Part shown: one piece after another, positions 34,724 through 44,165 of the stretch
Layout of the letters: every line of letters begins with the position of its first letter
Numbering within the stretch: position 1 is the stretch's first letter
Assembly: GCA_964386635.1 (NCBI GenBank)
Contig: CAYLRO010000006.1
Location: 31,445-95,444 of the forward strand
Direction of reading: 5' to 3'
Length of the DNA: 64,000 bases
From: Sabulitectum sp964386635
Lineage (GTDB): Bacteria > Fermentibacterota > Fermentibacteria > Fermentibacterales > JCC-6
Notes under the pieces: model-generated
Seen by the model: only the letters and a program-made list of their open reading frames with translations
What the model was told of the DNA's origin: nothing
The model's database searches: none
Program-made: the position numbers and the translations under genes

Positions 34724-35746
34724 TCAGCCGAAGCATACTTGTTCCAAATGCTTTGTCCATAAATGTCCCACAGCTTCAGGAGAGAGTTTTTCCACAGAGT
34801 GTTTCCTTGCGTTTCCCGCCAGATAACCGGACAGGCCCCTGTTCTCTGTCAGATGGTTGATCTGTGCAGCAAGCTGCCTCCAGTTTCCCGGACTGTGAAG
34901 AAGTCCGTTCTCACCGTCAGTAACAAGATCCAGAAGTCCATTTGTTGATGCCGCCAGCAGAGGCACTCCTGAAGCCATCATCTCCATACCTGCTCTGGAA
35001 ACAGCCTCACTGCCCAGGCTAGTAACTACTCCCACATCAGCCCTTTTCAGAAGAGGTCTCACATCATCCACTCTTCCTGTGAATTCGATCCGGTGAGCCA
35101 CTCCCAGGGAATCAGCATACTCCGAAAGCATCCCGGCTGTGTACTGGGCATCTTTCCCGGCTATAACTGCTCTGTAGTTTTCCCTTACCATTGTCATTGC
35201 TCTGATAAGCGTCTTATGACCTTTTACCGGGCTTAGTCTTGCCAGGGAAAGTATCACATTTTCCGGGCTGTTTCCTGATTCGTTGAACCATTCGGTATCC
35301 ACCGGCTGAGGAATAACTGCAGTTCTACCCCTTCTGGGGCCATGATATCCCTTTTCCACCATGGACCTCCCTGGAAACACAACGAGAGATGTTCTGCTGT
35401 CCACTGTCTGCCAGAGTCTGCCGCCGCGAGCCCTTCTCTGATCAGACCGGTATCTCAGCAGGGGCACTTCAGAAACAGTCATTGCAGCCGCTGTCTGCCC
35501 TTCTCCTCTGAAGGATATTACAACATCAGCCTTAAAATCCCTTACGGCTCCTCTGAGACCCATGGAAAGGTTCCTGAGTTCCCTGAAAGGCAGTCCCAGT
35601 TCCCTGAGTTTTCCAGAAACCGCTCCACCGTTTCCTGTCTGCAAAAGAACTTCGTGCCCTTCATGGAGAAGAGCACTGCCGGTAAGAGCAGCGCCCTGAG
35701 ATGCTGCATTCCACCACTTGCAGTTAATTGTGATGAATACTCTCAT
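34724..35746 (-). CDS. Glycosyltransferase, GT-B fold (family 4)
   Basis: A 340-residue GT4-like glycosyltransferase. LARLSPVKGHKTLIRAM starts the donor-binding half, and the EX7E-type motif is SEAVSRAGMEMMASGVPLLA followed by DLVTDGENGLL. The N-terminal half SQGAALTGSALLHEGHEVLL resembles acceptor domains of LPS-sugar transferases. Cytoplasmic or membrane-associated. ATG with AAAGGA. Divergent from the aminotransferase gene by 76 bases. Confidence 0.88.
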   Translation of the reverse strand: MRVFITINCKWWNAASQGAALTGSALLHEGHEVLLQTGNGGAVSGKLRELGLPFRELRNLSMGLRGAVRDFKADVVISFRGEGQTAAAMTVSEVPLLRYRSDQRRARGGRLWQTVDSRTSLVVFPGRSMVEKGYHGPRRGRTAVIPQPVDTEWFNESGNSPENVILSLARLSPVKGHKTLIRAMTMVRENYRAVIAGKDAQYTAGMLSEYADSLGVAHRIEFTGRVDDVRPLLKRADVGVVTSLGSEAVSRAGMEMMASGVPLLAASTNGLLDLVTDGENGLLHSPGNWRQLAAQINHLTENRGLSGYLAGNARKHSVEKLSPEAVGHLWTKHLEQVCFG

Positions 35747-35822
35747 TCTTTTCCTTTCGCAGTTCCCCTTTTATAAATCATTCATTGAGAAACATAAACC
35801 ACATGAACCGAAGGGAAAGAGC

Positions 35823-36992
35823 ATGAGATTCAGAACATCAGACAGGATGGCAGGAGTCCACATGCCGCCGATACACCCAATTATGAACAGGGTGAGGACA
35901 ATGAGGGAAAAAGGCGCCACTGTCTACTCAATGGCTCAGGCGGTTCCCTGGTACGGCCCCCCGGAGCAGGCAATGAAGGAATTCCTCTCTGAATTCAACT
36001 CGCCGGGATTCAACTTCTACAGCCCGGACCCCGGTGGTCTTTCCACAAGAAAAGCCCTTGCGGAAGACTTTTCCAAAAGGCGGAATATTGATCTGGACCC
36101 CTCCTGCGAACTGCATCTCACATGCGGAGCAAGTCAGGCTTTTGTCAGTGCCCTGATGTCTGTTGCAGACCAGGGAGACCGAGTTGTTGTTCTTGAACCG
36201 TACTATTTCGACCATGTTTTTGCTGTACAGTTCTCCGGACTCAAGCTGGATTCGGTTCCCATGGTGGAAACAACAGGATGGGAAGTGCCCTGGAAGGAGC
36301 TTGAAAGCCGTATCCCCGGGGCAGGGGTAATGGTGCTTGTCAATCCCGGTAACCCTACAGGGTCTGTACTTTCAGAGGAGGAGTTAAGACGGCTGGTTTC
36401 ACTCACAGGGGAAAACAACTGTGCACTTATTATCGACGAGACATACGAGAGATTCAATTTCACAGGAAGTGACTATCACCCCTGGCAGGAAAGTCGGCAT
36501 GATCATGTTCTCACCCTTGGAAGTTTCTCCAAAAGCTTCAGCCTTTCAGGATGGCGTCTGGGATATCTTTTCGGTCAGTCATACATTCTTGAAGAAGCGC
36601 TGAAGGTGCAGGACTCTGTGGTAATATGTCCCCCTACTCCGTCTCAGATACTCCTGGAAAAATGTCTCGAGCTCAGTGGCTGGGTTGAAAACAGATCTTC
36701 TCAGGTGCTGCACAGACTGAATCTCTGCAGAGAGGCGATAAACAGGTCCAGAGGTCTTGAATGGAGGGAAGCCGGAGGAGGGTTCTTCACCCTGGCTTCC
36801 ATACCTGATGGAATTGACAGCTATGATCTTGCGGAATTCCTTATGGACAACTACGGAATAGCATCCATCCCTGGAGGCGCTTTCGGTGAATCAGGCAATG
36901 GACACATCAGATTGAGTTTCGGGTGTCTCTCGGATGAACAGCTGATTCCTGCCATGGAAATGCTGGCATCAGTTGATCTAAGCAAATTATGA
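35823..36992 (+). CDS. Class I/II aminotransferase (PLP-dependent)
   Basis: A 389-residue fold-type I aminotransferase of the aspartate-transaminase group. VNPGNPTGSVLS, IIDETYERFNF and the lysine site LGSFSKSFSLSGWRLGY are present. Substrate unknown. I chose the ATG at 35823: it lies after AAGGGA, whereas upstream in-frame codons run into the oppositely oriented glycosyltransferase gene and encode no typical N-terminus. It overlaps the radical SAM gene by four bases (ATGA). Confidence 0.88.
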   Translation: MRFRTSDRMAGVHMPPIHPIMNRVRTMREKGATVYSMAQAVPWYGPPEQAMKEFLSEFNSPGFNFYSPDPGGLSTRKALAEDFSKRRNIDLDPSCELHLTCGASQAFVSALMSVADQGDRVVVLEPYYFDHVFAVQFSGLKLDSVPMVETTGWEVPWKELESRIPGAGVMVLVNPGNPTGSVLSEEELRRLVSLTGENNCALIIDETYERFNFTGSDYHPWQESRHDHVLTLGSFSKSFSLSGWRLGYLFGQSYILEEALKVQDSVVICPPTPSQILLEKCLELSGWVENRSSQVLHRLNLCREAINRSRGLEWREAGGGFFTLASIPDGIDSYDLAEFLMDNYGIASIPGGAFGESGNGHIRLSFGCLSDEQLIPAMEMLASVDLSKL

Positions 36993-37933
36993 ACAGGAAC
37001 AGATTCCATTCGCTGAACACTTTCTTAAGAAACACCTTCGGAACGAAGGTTTACAAGCTCAGCCTTGCAGGGGGATTCACCTGCCCTGTCCGGGATGGAA
37101 CCATCAGTACATCCGGTTGCAGCTACTGCAACCCCTCCGGTAACATCCCCAGACACTTCACACCGGAAATGACACTGTCTGAACAGCTGGATAATTCAGC
37201 AGAGTATGTCAGGGAAAGGCACGGAGCAGAGGCATTTCTGGCATACTTTCAGGACTACACCGCCACATACGGGAATACTGCAAAGCTTGAGAAACTGTGC
37301 CGTGAGGTTCTCACCTTTCCAGGTGTAAAGGGCCTCTCTCTCTGTACAAGACCGGACTGTCTTCCGGAAAATACTGTGGATTTTCTGGCAGACCTTTCCA
37401 GAGAAACCTTTGTCTGGATTGAGCTGGGTATCCAAAGCGGTTGTGATGCCACACTGCTCAGGATGAGACGAGGACACACTGTCCATGATTCGGAGAAAGC
37501 ATTTGACAGGCTTCACTCACGAGGAATAAGAACAGCTGCTCATGTAATTCTGGGGTATCCGGGAGAATCAAGGGAAGAAGCTCTTGCAACAGCTGAACTT
37601 GTAAGAAGCTCCGGAACCCGGGGTGTAAAGATTCAGAACCTGCATGTTCTTAAGAATACCCTTCTTGCAGAGCAGTATGAAAGAGGTGAGATCAAACTTC
37701 AGAGAAGAAGCGAGTATGCATCTCTGGCAGCGGATTTTATTGAGAGAATAGAACCTGGAACAGTTGTTCAGCGCCTTACAGGTGAAGCCCCTCCCAGACT
37801 GCTGGTGGCACCTGAATGGAGCATCAACAAACTGAAGGTGATGGACCGTGTCAGGAGGGAACTGATGTACAGAAACTCCTGGCAGGGAAAAGCGCTGGGG
37901 TATTCCATGAAAAACATTCCGTCAACTGATTGA
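36989..37933 (+). CDS. Radical SAM protein, YhcC/TIGR01212 type
   Basis: A 314-residue radical SAM protein with the spaced cluster motif CPVRDGTISTSGCSYCN near residue 29, which is the Cys-x8/9-Cys-x2-Cys layout of the TIGR01212 family. Further family segments are YFQDYTATYG, ELGIQSGCDATLLRM and HVILGYPGESREEALATA, and LLVAPEWS close to the C-terminus. Function of the family is unknown though related to oxidative stress and tRNA/protein modification enzymes. Translationally coupled to the aminotransferase. Confidence 0.9.
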   Translation: MNRNRFHSLNTFLRNTFGTKVYKLSLAGGFTCPVRDGTISTSGCSYCNPSGNIPRHFTPEMTLSEQLDNSAEYVRERHGAEAFLAYFQDYTATYGNTAKLEKLCREVLTFPGVKGLSLCTRPDCLPENTVDFLADLSRETFVWIELGIQSGCDATLLRMRRGHTVHDSEKAFDRLHSRGIRTAAHVILGYPGESREEALATAELVRSSGTRGVKIQNLHVLKNTLLAEQYERGEIKLQRRSEYASLAADFIERIEPGTVVQRLTGEAPPRLLVAPEWSINKLKVMDRVRRELMYRNSWQGKALGYSMKNIPSTD

Positions 37934-37947
37934 TTCTGCTGCGGCCT

Positions 37948-38475
37948 TTACCTGAATACCCCTTCTTCGATACACAATGCTTTTAACGCAACCCTGTAAG
38001 CAGGTCGGTACAGATCCCTGTAGCGCTTAGAATGATGAACAGCGTGAAAACCTGTTTCCCTCTGTATGCTGATGAAAGCCCTCATCTGATCTGCTGAAAA
38101 TTCTCTCTGAACTGATTCAGCCGCCCTCCAGGCTTCCTCAATGCGTCCGGGGTCTTCCCTGCATTCTCTGCCTGTTCTGACAAAAGCCCTGAGAAGTGAT
38201 TCCGGGTCTCTCTGCTGACAGAGAAACGGCCTCAGATTCACTCTGATTATGGTGCCTCCGGGAGATATCTCCTCTATGAGAGTCTCCCTGTCGGAACCTT
38301 CTCCCGGGTCTTCAATTTCCCGTAGAAGCCACTCCCTGGCCTTTTCAGTTGAAGACACTGCATGACCACTGCCCATAACCCCCTGATATACCAACTTATA
38401 AAGGTCGTTCATCTCCATCAGCGGATACAATTCAATCTGCTTTCCAATAACCTCTTCAAAGGAGCAGTTTTTCAA
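37948..38475 (-). CDS. Conserved protein of unknown function
   Basis: A 175-residue soluble protein with YKLVYQGVMGSGHAVSS, EEISPGGTIIRVNLRPF and AVHHSKRYRDLYRPAYRV as its most conserved-looking stretches; I do not recognise a named family, although similar proteins exist in other bacteria as far as I recall. The TTG at 38475 has AAAGG six bases upstream. A longer frame to 38580 would run through a strongly structured segment and encodes a low-quality N-terminus, so I exclude it. Convergent with the radical SAM gene. Confidence 0.6.
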   Translation of the reverse strand: MKNCSFEEVIGKQIELYPLMEMNDLYKLVYQGVMGSGHAVSSTEKAREWLLREIEDPGEGSDRETLIEEISPGGTIIRVNLRPFLCQQRDPESLLRAFVRTGRECREDPGRIEEAWRAAESVQREFSADQMRAFISIQRETGFHAVHHSKRYRDLYRPAYRVALKALCIEEGVFR

Positions 38476-38519
38476 TGTCAGCCTTTCTGGAACAAACTTG
38501 TGAAAGCCAAATATAACTT

Positions 38520-38620
38520 GGTGTTCAGGACAGGTTCCCTCCCCTGTCGGAACACCCCTTTCAAGTGTGTTGAGCAACACGAAGAAGGACCCGCTGGAAA
38601 CACCAGCGGGTCTTCCTTTT
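38520..38620 (+). ncRNA. Candidate structured RNA with terminator
   Basis: Three hairpins in a row: GGTGTTC-a-GACAGG...CCTGTC-g-GAACACC (38520-38556), GTGTT-gagc-AACAC (38567-38580), and GACCCGCTGG...CCAGCGGGTC (38588-38612) followed by TTCCTTTT. The last is a rho-independent terminator on the plus strand, but no plus-strand protein gene precedes it. A small RNA, or a leader/attenuator before asnS, would fit. No promoter identified. Confidence 0.4.
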
Positions 38621-38698
38621 CGTTGTACTTATTGCGCTTTCTTTGTAGATTACCCATTCTCCCGAACATTGGCCTGAAACATTATCGGAGGTTACGAG

Positions 38699-40081
38699 AT
38701 GATCCGTCGGAACACCATCAAGTCCATACTGGGCGGTGAGCACACAGGCAGCGAGATAACAACTTATGCCTGGGTGAAAACAGCCAGAACAGGAAAAAGT
38801 GTTGCGTTTGCAGCACTGAACGACGGGTCCACTTTGAATAACCTTCAGGCGGTTTTCGACAGAAACCTGTTTTCAGACGCGGACCTTGCGGGCATACTCA
38901 CAGGAGCCTGCGTGAAGGTCACCGGACTGGTGGTTCAGAGCCAGGGTTCAGAACAGTCAGTTGAAATTGCAGCAGGCTCTGTTCAGGTTATAGGTGCTGT
39001 GGATGAGGAATACCCTCTTCAGAAAAAACGCCATTCAATGGAATTCCTCCGCACAATGCCGCATCTCAGGTCGAGAACCAGCACATTCTCCAATGTGTTC
39101 AGGGTAAGCCACCACATTTCAATGGCAGTGTACAGATTCTTTGACGAGAATGGATTCTTCCACGTGCACACCCCTTTCATAACCGAGAGTGACTGCGAGG
39201 GAGCAGGAGAAACTTTCCAGATCACAACTCTGCCGCTGGATATGCTGCCTGTTAAGGATGGAGAAGTCCTTTACGAGAAAGACTACTTCAGGAGAAAGGC
39301 TTTCATGACAGTGAGTGGTCAGCTTGAAGCTGAACCCTTTGCTCTCTCCATGGGAAAGGTGTTTACATTCGGTCCAACCTTCAGAGCAGATCCTTCCGAC
39401 ACCCGGATACACGGAGCTGAGTTCTGGATGCTGGAACCGGAGATGGCTTTTTTTGATCTTGAGGATAACCTGAACCTCATTGAGAGCTTTGTGAAGTTTA
39501 CCGTTTCTTACCTTCTGGAAAAATGTCCGGATGAAATTGCCTTTTTCACAAAGTTCTTTGAGAAGGATCTTCCAGACAGATACAACGCCCTGCTGAACGG
39601 ATCTTTTGCAAGGATCACATACACAAAAGCAATTGAAATCCTGCAGAGCACAGACAGGAAATTCGACAGCATCCCTCAGTGGGGAGACGACCTTGCCACA
39701 GAACATGAAAGGTATCTGGCAGAAGAGCACTTCGGGAAACCGGTGTTCGTCACAGATTATCCCGCTTCTATGAAACCTTTCTACATGTATGTTAACGATG
39801 ACGGTAAAACCGTGGGCGCCTGCGATCTGCTTGCTCCTGGAGTAGGTGAACTGGTAGGCGGCAGCCAGAGAGAACACAGACCTGATCTTCTTCTGAGAAG
39901 AGCAGTTGAACAGGGTCTCGACCTGGAGACCTACAGGTGGTACCTGGAGCTTCGCAGATGGGGAACAGCTCCCCACTCCGGTTTCGGACTGGGATTTGAA
40001 AGGCTTCTCATGTACCTCACTGGAATGGATAACATTCGTGACGTGATGCCATTCCCCAGAACTTTCGGAAAAATGTTTTAA
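38699..40081 (+). CDS. asnS: Asparaginyl-tRNA synthetase
   Basis: A 460-residue class IIb synthetase. An OB-fold anticodon domain (residues 15-105, ITTYAWVKTARTGKSVAFAA) is followed by RTMPHLRSRT, motif 2 region FTFGPTFRADPSDTRIHGAE and motif 3 GLGFERLLMYLTGMDNIRDV. The HLAEF-like segment reads HGAEFWMLEPE, which matches AsnRS rather than AspRS. Ribosome site GGAGG eight bases before ATG; weak promoter-like TTGTAC-N17-TAGATT upstream. Confidence 0.93.
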   Translation: MIRRNTIKSILGGEHTGSEITTYAWVKTARTGKSVAFAALNDGSTLNNLQAVFDRNLFSDADLAGILTGACVKVTGLVVQSQGSEQSVEIAAGSVQVIGAVDEEYPLQKKRHSMEFLRTMPHLRSRTSTFSNVFRVSHHISMAVYRFFDENGFFHVHTPFITESDCEGAGETFQITTLPLDMLPVKDGEVLYEKDYFRRKAFMTVSGQLEAEPFALSMGKVFTFGPTFRADPSDTRIHGAEFWMLEPEMAFFDLEDNLNLIESFVKFTVSYLLEKCPDEIAFFTKFFEKDLPDRYNALLNGSFARITYTKAIEILQSTDRKFDSIPQWGDDLATEHERYLAEEHFGKPVFVTDYPASMKPFYMYVNDDGKTVGACDLLAPGVGELVGGSQREHRPDLLLRRAVEQGLDLETYRWYLELRRWGTAPHSGFGLGFERLLMYLTGMDNIRDVMPFPRTFGKMF

Positions 40082-40108
40082 CGGAAACCTAGAAGAAAGC
40101 CGGCAACT

Positions 40109-43100
40109 ATGAGCAGACAAATGATTACTATCGATGGTAACGAAGCTGCGGCCAGGGTGGCTCACAAACTCAGCGAGGTGATAGCCATCTACCCTATTAC
40201 GCCGTCAACTCCCATGGGAGAGCACAGCGACGCATGGTCAGCGCTGGGTAGGACCAACATCTGGGGAACAGTACCCCTTGTTCAGGAAATGCAAAGTGAA
40301 GGAGGAGCTTCAGCAGCTGTTCACGGTGCATTGCAGACAGGTGCCCTGACAACAACATTCACAGCCAGCCAGGGTCTTCTTCTCATGATCCCCACAATGT
40401 ACAAGATTGCCGCGGAACTCACACCTGCTGTGTTCCATGTATCTGCAAGAAGCCTTGCGGCTCAGGCTCTTTCCATCTTCGGTGATCACAGTGATGTAAT
40501 GGCAGTTCGCAACACAGGATTCGGGCTGCTTTCAAGCGCAAGCGTGCAGGAGGTTACAGACCTTGCAGCAATCGCACACGCTGCCACTCTGAAGAGCAGA
40601 ATACCCTTCATCCACTTCTTCGACGGATTCAGAACAAGTCATGAGATACAGAAGATAGAGCCTCTCGAGGACGAAGTTCTCAGGCAGATGATCGATGACG
40701 AGCTTGTGTTCGCCCACAGGCACAGGGGGCTTAATCCCAACCATCCGGTTTTAAGGGGAACAAGTCAGAACCCGGATGTTTACTTCCAGGGCAGAGAAAC
40801 CGTGAACCCCTACTACCAGGCAACCCCTGCCATTGTTCAGGAATACATGGACCTCTTCGCAAAGCTCACAGGCAGAAAGTACAACCTGTTCGATTACGTG
40901 GGAGCACCGGATGCCGAGCACATCATGATTCTCATGGGATCAGGATGCGAAGTTGCTCATGAAACAGTTGAACACCTTGTAAAGAAAGGTGAGAAGGTTG
41001 GCGTAATCAAGGTTAGACTTTACAGACCTTTCGATGCCTCGGCCTTCCTCTCCTCCATTCCGGAATCCGTTAAAACCATCAGTGTTCTTGACAGAACAAA
41101 GGAACCGGGCAACGATGGTGAACCACTCTACAAAGATGTGGTAACCGCTCTTACCCAGGCTGGAAGAACAGACATAAAGGTTCTTGGAGGCCGCTATGGC
41201 CTTTCCAGCAAGGAATTCTGTCCTTCAAGAGTTCTCGCTGTATACGACAATGCCAGGGGCGAGCAGAAGAACGATTTCACAGTTGGAATCAATGACGATG
41301 TCACCGGAACCAGCATCCCCATTCCTGAACTTAACATAGGCGAGGAAGGGCTGCATCAGGCAGTATTCCTCGGGCTTGGCTCAGATGGTACTGTGGGAGC
41401 AAACAAGAACAGCATCAAAATTATCGGCGAAACAACCGACTTCTATGCTCAGGGTTACTTCGTGTACGACTCCAAAAAGGCCGGAGCTCTTACAGTAAGT
41501 CACCTGAGATTCGGCCCCAACCCCATCAGACATACATGTCTTATCAGTAAGGCAAATTTTGTTGCCTGCCACCAGACAGTGTTCCTTGAGAAGTACGACA
41601 TACTGAAGTATGCCGACAAGGGAGCCACTTTCCTTCTCAACACACCCTTCGGACCTGAAGAAATATGGGACAATCTCCCTGTCACAGTTCAGAAGGCAAT
41701 ACTGGACAAGAATCTCAAGTTCTATGTGATAGATGCCTACGAAGTGGCTAGAAACACTGGAATGGGTGTCAGGATAAATACCATAATGCAAACATGCTTC
41801 TTCGCAATAAGCGGTGTTCTGCCTGCTGACGAAGCCATTGCAAAGATCAAGGGTGCTATCCAGAAGTCATACGGTAAAAAAGGTGAGGCGATAGTCAACA
41901 AAAACTTCAATGCAGTGGACCAGGCAGTAGCCAATCTCTACCAGGTTGATTATCCGAATAAAATCACAAGCACAATCCAGGTTCCCCCTGTGGTTTCTGA
42001 AGAAGCACCTGACTTTGTAAAGAATGTTACAGCAAAAATACTTGCCCAGACAGGTGATGATATCCCTGTGAGCGCAATGCCTGCAGACGGCACATGGCCC
42101 ACAGCAACCACTCAGTGGGAGAAGCGCAACATTGCCATGGAGATCCCGGTATGGGACCCTGAGGTTTGCATTCAGTGCGGGCTCTGCAACCTTGTCTGCC
42201 CTCATGCTGCAATCCGCATGAAGTACTACGACAAGGCTCTTCTGGAGAATGCTCCTGAAACTTTCAAGCATGCTGACGGTAAAGCGAAATTCAAGGATTA
42301 CGCTTATACAAATCAGATCGCCCCGGAAGACTGCACCGGCTGCGGCGCATGTGTTCATATCTGCCCTGCCAAGAACAAAACCGTCGAGGGTAAAAAAGCC
42401 ATCAACATGGAGACCCAGGCACCCCTCAGACATGCAGAGGTGAAAAACTACAAGTTCTTCCTGGAGATCCCGGACTTCGACAGAACAGCTCTGAATCCCG
42501 CAACTGTAAAGGAAAGTCAGCTCCTCAGACCTCTGTTCGAGTACTCAGGTGCCTGTGCAGGCTGCGGAGAAACACCTTATGTGAAGCTTCTAACACAGCT
42601 TTTCGGTGACAGGGCTGTTATTGCAAATGCAACCGGATGCTCCTCCATCTACGGCGGCAACCTTCCAACCACACCTTACGCCAAAGACATCTCAGGAAGA
42701 GGACCTTCATGGAACAACAGTCTTTTCGAAGATGCAGCGGAATTCGGTTTCGGCTTCAGGCTCACAACAGACAAGCATTCCGAAACTGCAACTGAACTGC
42801 TGAAAGGCCTTTCAGGCAAACTGGACGAAAACCTGATCGACAGCCTTCTTGACTCCTCATGCTCAAACGAGCTTGAGATCGCCCAGCAGAGGGAAAGGGT
42901 GGAATATCTGAGGAAGGCTCTTGCCGGTATTGATACACCGGAGGCAAGACAGCTTGAGTCCCTTGCGGATTACTTCGTTCCAAGGTCCGTATGGATCCTT
43001 GGCGGAGACGGCTGGGCATACGACATTGGCTACGGCGGTCTTGATCATGTACTTGCTCAGGGCAAGAATGTGAACGTTCTCTGTTTGGATACCGGTGTCT

Positions 43101-43642
43101 ACTCAAATACTGGTGGTCAGTGCTCCAAGGCAACACCCATGGGTGCTGTGGCCAAGTTCGCAGCAGCCGGCAAGCCAATGCCCAGAAAAGACCTGGCCAT
43201 GATAAGCATGACCTACGGCAACATCTATGTGGCACAGATTGCAATGGGAGCAAACTGGAACCAGGCTGTAAAGGCATTCAACGAAGCTGAAAGCTATGAC
43301 GGCCCCTCCATTATCCTGGCATACAGCCACTGCATTGCCCACGGTATTAACATGACCAGGGGAATGGATGATCAGAAGATGGCTGTGAACAGCGGCCTGT
43401 GGCCTCTTTTCCGATTCGATCCCAGACGAATTGAACAGGGTGAATGCCCTCTCCAGCTTGACAGCAGGAAACCAGGCATTCCTTTCCACAACTTCGCAGA
43501 AACTGAAGTCAGGTGGAATTCACTGATAAACAGCAACCCGGAACACGCAGAAAAGCTCATTGCAGCAGCTCAGAAGGATATCGACCGGAGATATCACCTC
43601 TACGAGCAGATGGCAAAAATGAACTGGACCGGTGGCGAATAG
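40109..43642 (+). CDS. nifJ: Pyruvate:ferredoxin (flavodoxin) oxidoreductase
   Basis: A 1177-residue single-chain PFOR, oxidising pyruvate to acetyl-CoA and CO2 with reduced ferredoxin. Domain I begins TIDGNEAAARVAHKL and YPITPSTPMGE; the inserted ferredoxin domain carries two [4Fe-4S] motifs, CIQCGLCNLVCPHA and CTGCGACVHICPAK (near 690 and 748); the TPP domain has GACAGCGETPYVK, GCSSIYGGNLPTTPY and GGDGWAYDIGYGGLDHVL with NTGGQCSKATPMG. Full length, so strictly anaerobic central metabolism is likely. Strong terminator follows. Confidence 0.97.
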   Translation: MSRQMITIDGNEAAARVAHKLSEVIAIYPITPSTPMGEHSDAWSALGRTNIWGTVPLVQEMQSEGGASAAVHGALQTGALTTTFTASQGLLLMIPTMYKIAAELTPAVFHVSARSLAAQALSIFGDHSDVMAVRNTGFGLLSSASVQEVTDLAAIAHAATLKSRIPFIHFFDGFRTSHEIQKIEPLEDEVLRQMIDDELVFAHRHRGLNPNHPVLRGTSQNPDVYFQGRETVNPYYQATPAIVQEYMDLFAKLTGRKYNLFDYVGAPDAEHIMILMGSGCEVAHETVEHLVKKGEKVGVIKVRLYRPFDASAFLSSIPESVKTISVLDRTKEPGNDGEPLYKDVVTALTQAGRTDIKVLGGRYGLSSKEFCPSRVLAVYDNARGEQKNDFTVGINDDVTGTSIPIPELNIGEEGLHQAVFLGLGSDGTVGANKNSIKIIGETTDFYAQGYFVYDSKKAGALTVSHLRFGPNPIRHTCLISKANFVACHQTVFLEKYDILKYADKGATFLLNTPFGPEEIWDNLPVTVQKAILDKNLKFYVIDAYEVARNTGMGVRINTIMQTCFFAISGVLPADEAIAKIKGAIQKSYGKKGEAIVNKNFNAVDQAVANLYQVDYPNKITSTIQVPPVVSEEAPDFVKNVTAKILAQTGDDIPVSAMPADGTWPTATTQWEKRNIAMEIPVWDPEVCIQCGLCNLVCPHAAIRMKYYDKALLENAPETFKHADGKAKFKDYAYTNQIAPEDCTGCGACVHICPAKNKTVEGKKAINMETQAPLRHAEVKNYKFFLEIPDFDRTALNPATVKESQLLRPLFEYSGACAGCGETPYVKLLTQLFGDRAVIANATGCSSIYGGNLPTTPYAKDISGRGPSWNNSLFEDAAEFGFGFRLTTDKHSETATELLKGLSGKLDENLIDSLLDSSCSNELEIAQQRERVEYLRKALAGIDTPEARQLESLADYFVPRSVWILGGDGWAYDIGYGGLDHVLAQGKNVNVLCLDTGVYSNTGGQCSKATPMGAVAKFAAAGKPMPRKDLAMISMTYGNIYVAQIAMGANWNQAVKAFNEAESYDGPSIILAYSHCIAHGINMTRGMDDQKMAVNSGLWPLFRFDPRRIEQGECPLQLDSRKPGIPFHNFAETEVRWNSLINSNPEHAEKLIAAAQKDIDRRYHLYEQMAKMNWTGGE

Positions 43643-43663
43643 GCAATTTCGCCTGATTGCTCA

Positions 43664-43698
43664 GGGGGAGAGCTCGCAGCTCTCCCCCTCTTTTTTTT
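43664..43698 (+). terminator. Rho-independent terminator after PFOR
   Basis: An 11-bp perfect stem GGGGGAGAGCT / AGCTCTCCCCC with a CGC loop and TCTTTTTTTT tail, 21 bases after the stop. Confidence 0.95.
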
Positions 43699-43721
43699 CA
43701 ATCAGTCCGAAGGAGATTCAG

Positions 43722-44165
43722 GTGATACTCAGATCAGCGATTCTGTCTTTTTCCGATGAAGAGATCAACCGGATACTGAAACTGCTTGATCTTCCGGTAC
43801 AGGGAATCAAGGTGAAATCCGGTGACGGAAAAGTGAATGTAACTGTCAGGAAAGGAATCAGCTTCAGGTTCTGCATCAGTTTCGCAGCTGATGGAAGACA
43901 CCTGTCGGCAACCATGGATGCTGGGGTCCTGGCCAATCCTTTTGTGGGCAGTTTTCTGGATAGAATACTGGAGAGTACCAGTGAGTGGGGTGTTTCAAGG
44001 GCAGGCAGAACCCTGGTCTTCGACCCGCATGCCGCACTGATGAACGCAGGAATAACAGGCGAAATCAGTGTGGACAGAACCGCGGTTGGAGCAGGAGAGT
44101 TAGTCATCGTACTGCAGGGTGACCTGCTCCTTGACCAGTTCGTCAATACCGCCTGGAAAAGTTAA
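43722..44165 (+). CDS. Small hypothetical protein
   Basis: A 147-residue protein of unknown function. It starts with GTG preceded by AAGGAG at 43710-43715, right after the PFOR terminator; a longer frame reading through the terminator is unlikely. The sequence is soluble-looking, alternating strands and loops (VKSGDGKVNVTVRKGISFRF, GRHLSATMDAGVLANPFVG), with a conserved-looking RTLVFDPHAALMNAG. It has no signal peptide or membrane span. Convergent with the small secreted gene, whose stop is one base away. Confidence 0.65.
   Translation: MILRSAILSFSDEEINRILKLLDLPVQGIKVKSGDGKVNVTVRKGISFRFCISFAADGRHLSATMDAGVLANPFVGSFLDRILESTSEWGVSRAGRTLVFDPHAALMNAGITGEISVDRTAVGAGELVIVLQGDLLLDQFVNTAWKS

Noticed and set aside
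38478..38669. SRP RNA or 6S-like RNA at the hairpin cluster before asnS
   Set aside because: The conserved GGAAGGAAGCAGCC-type apical sequence of bacterial SRP RNA is absent, and length is too short for 6S.
39119..40165. Long minus-strand frame opposite asnS
   Set aside because: It has no ribosome site and no recognisable domain and lies wholly opposite a clear asnS; it is a shadow of its codon usage.
41867..43489. Several minus-strand frames opposite PFOR
   Set aside because: All are opposite a complete PFOR with conserved cysteine motifs and encode no plausible protein.
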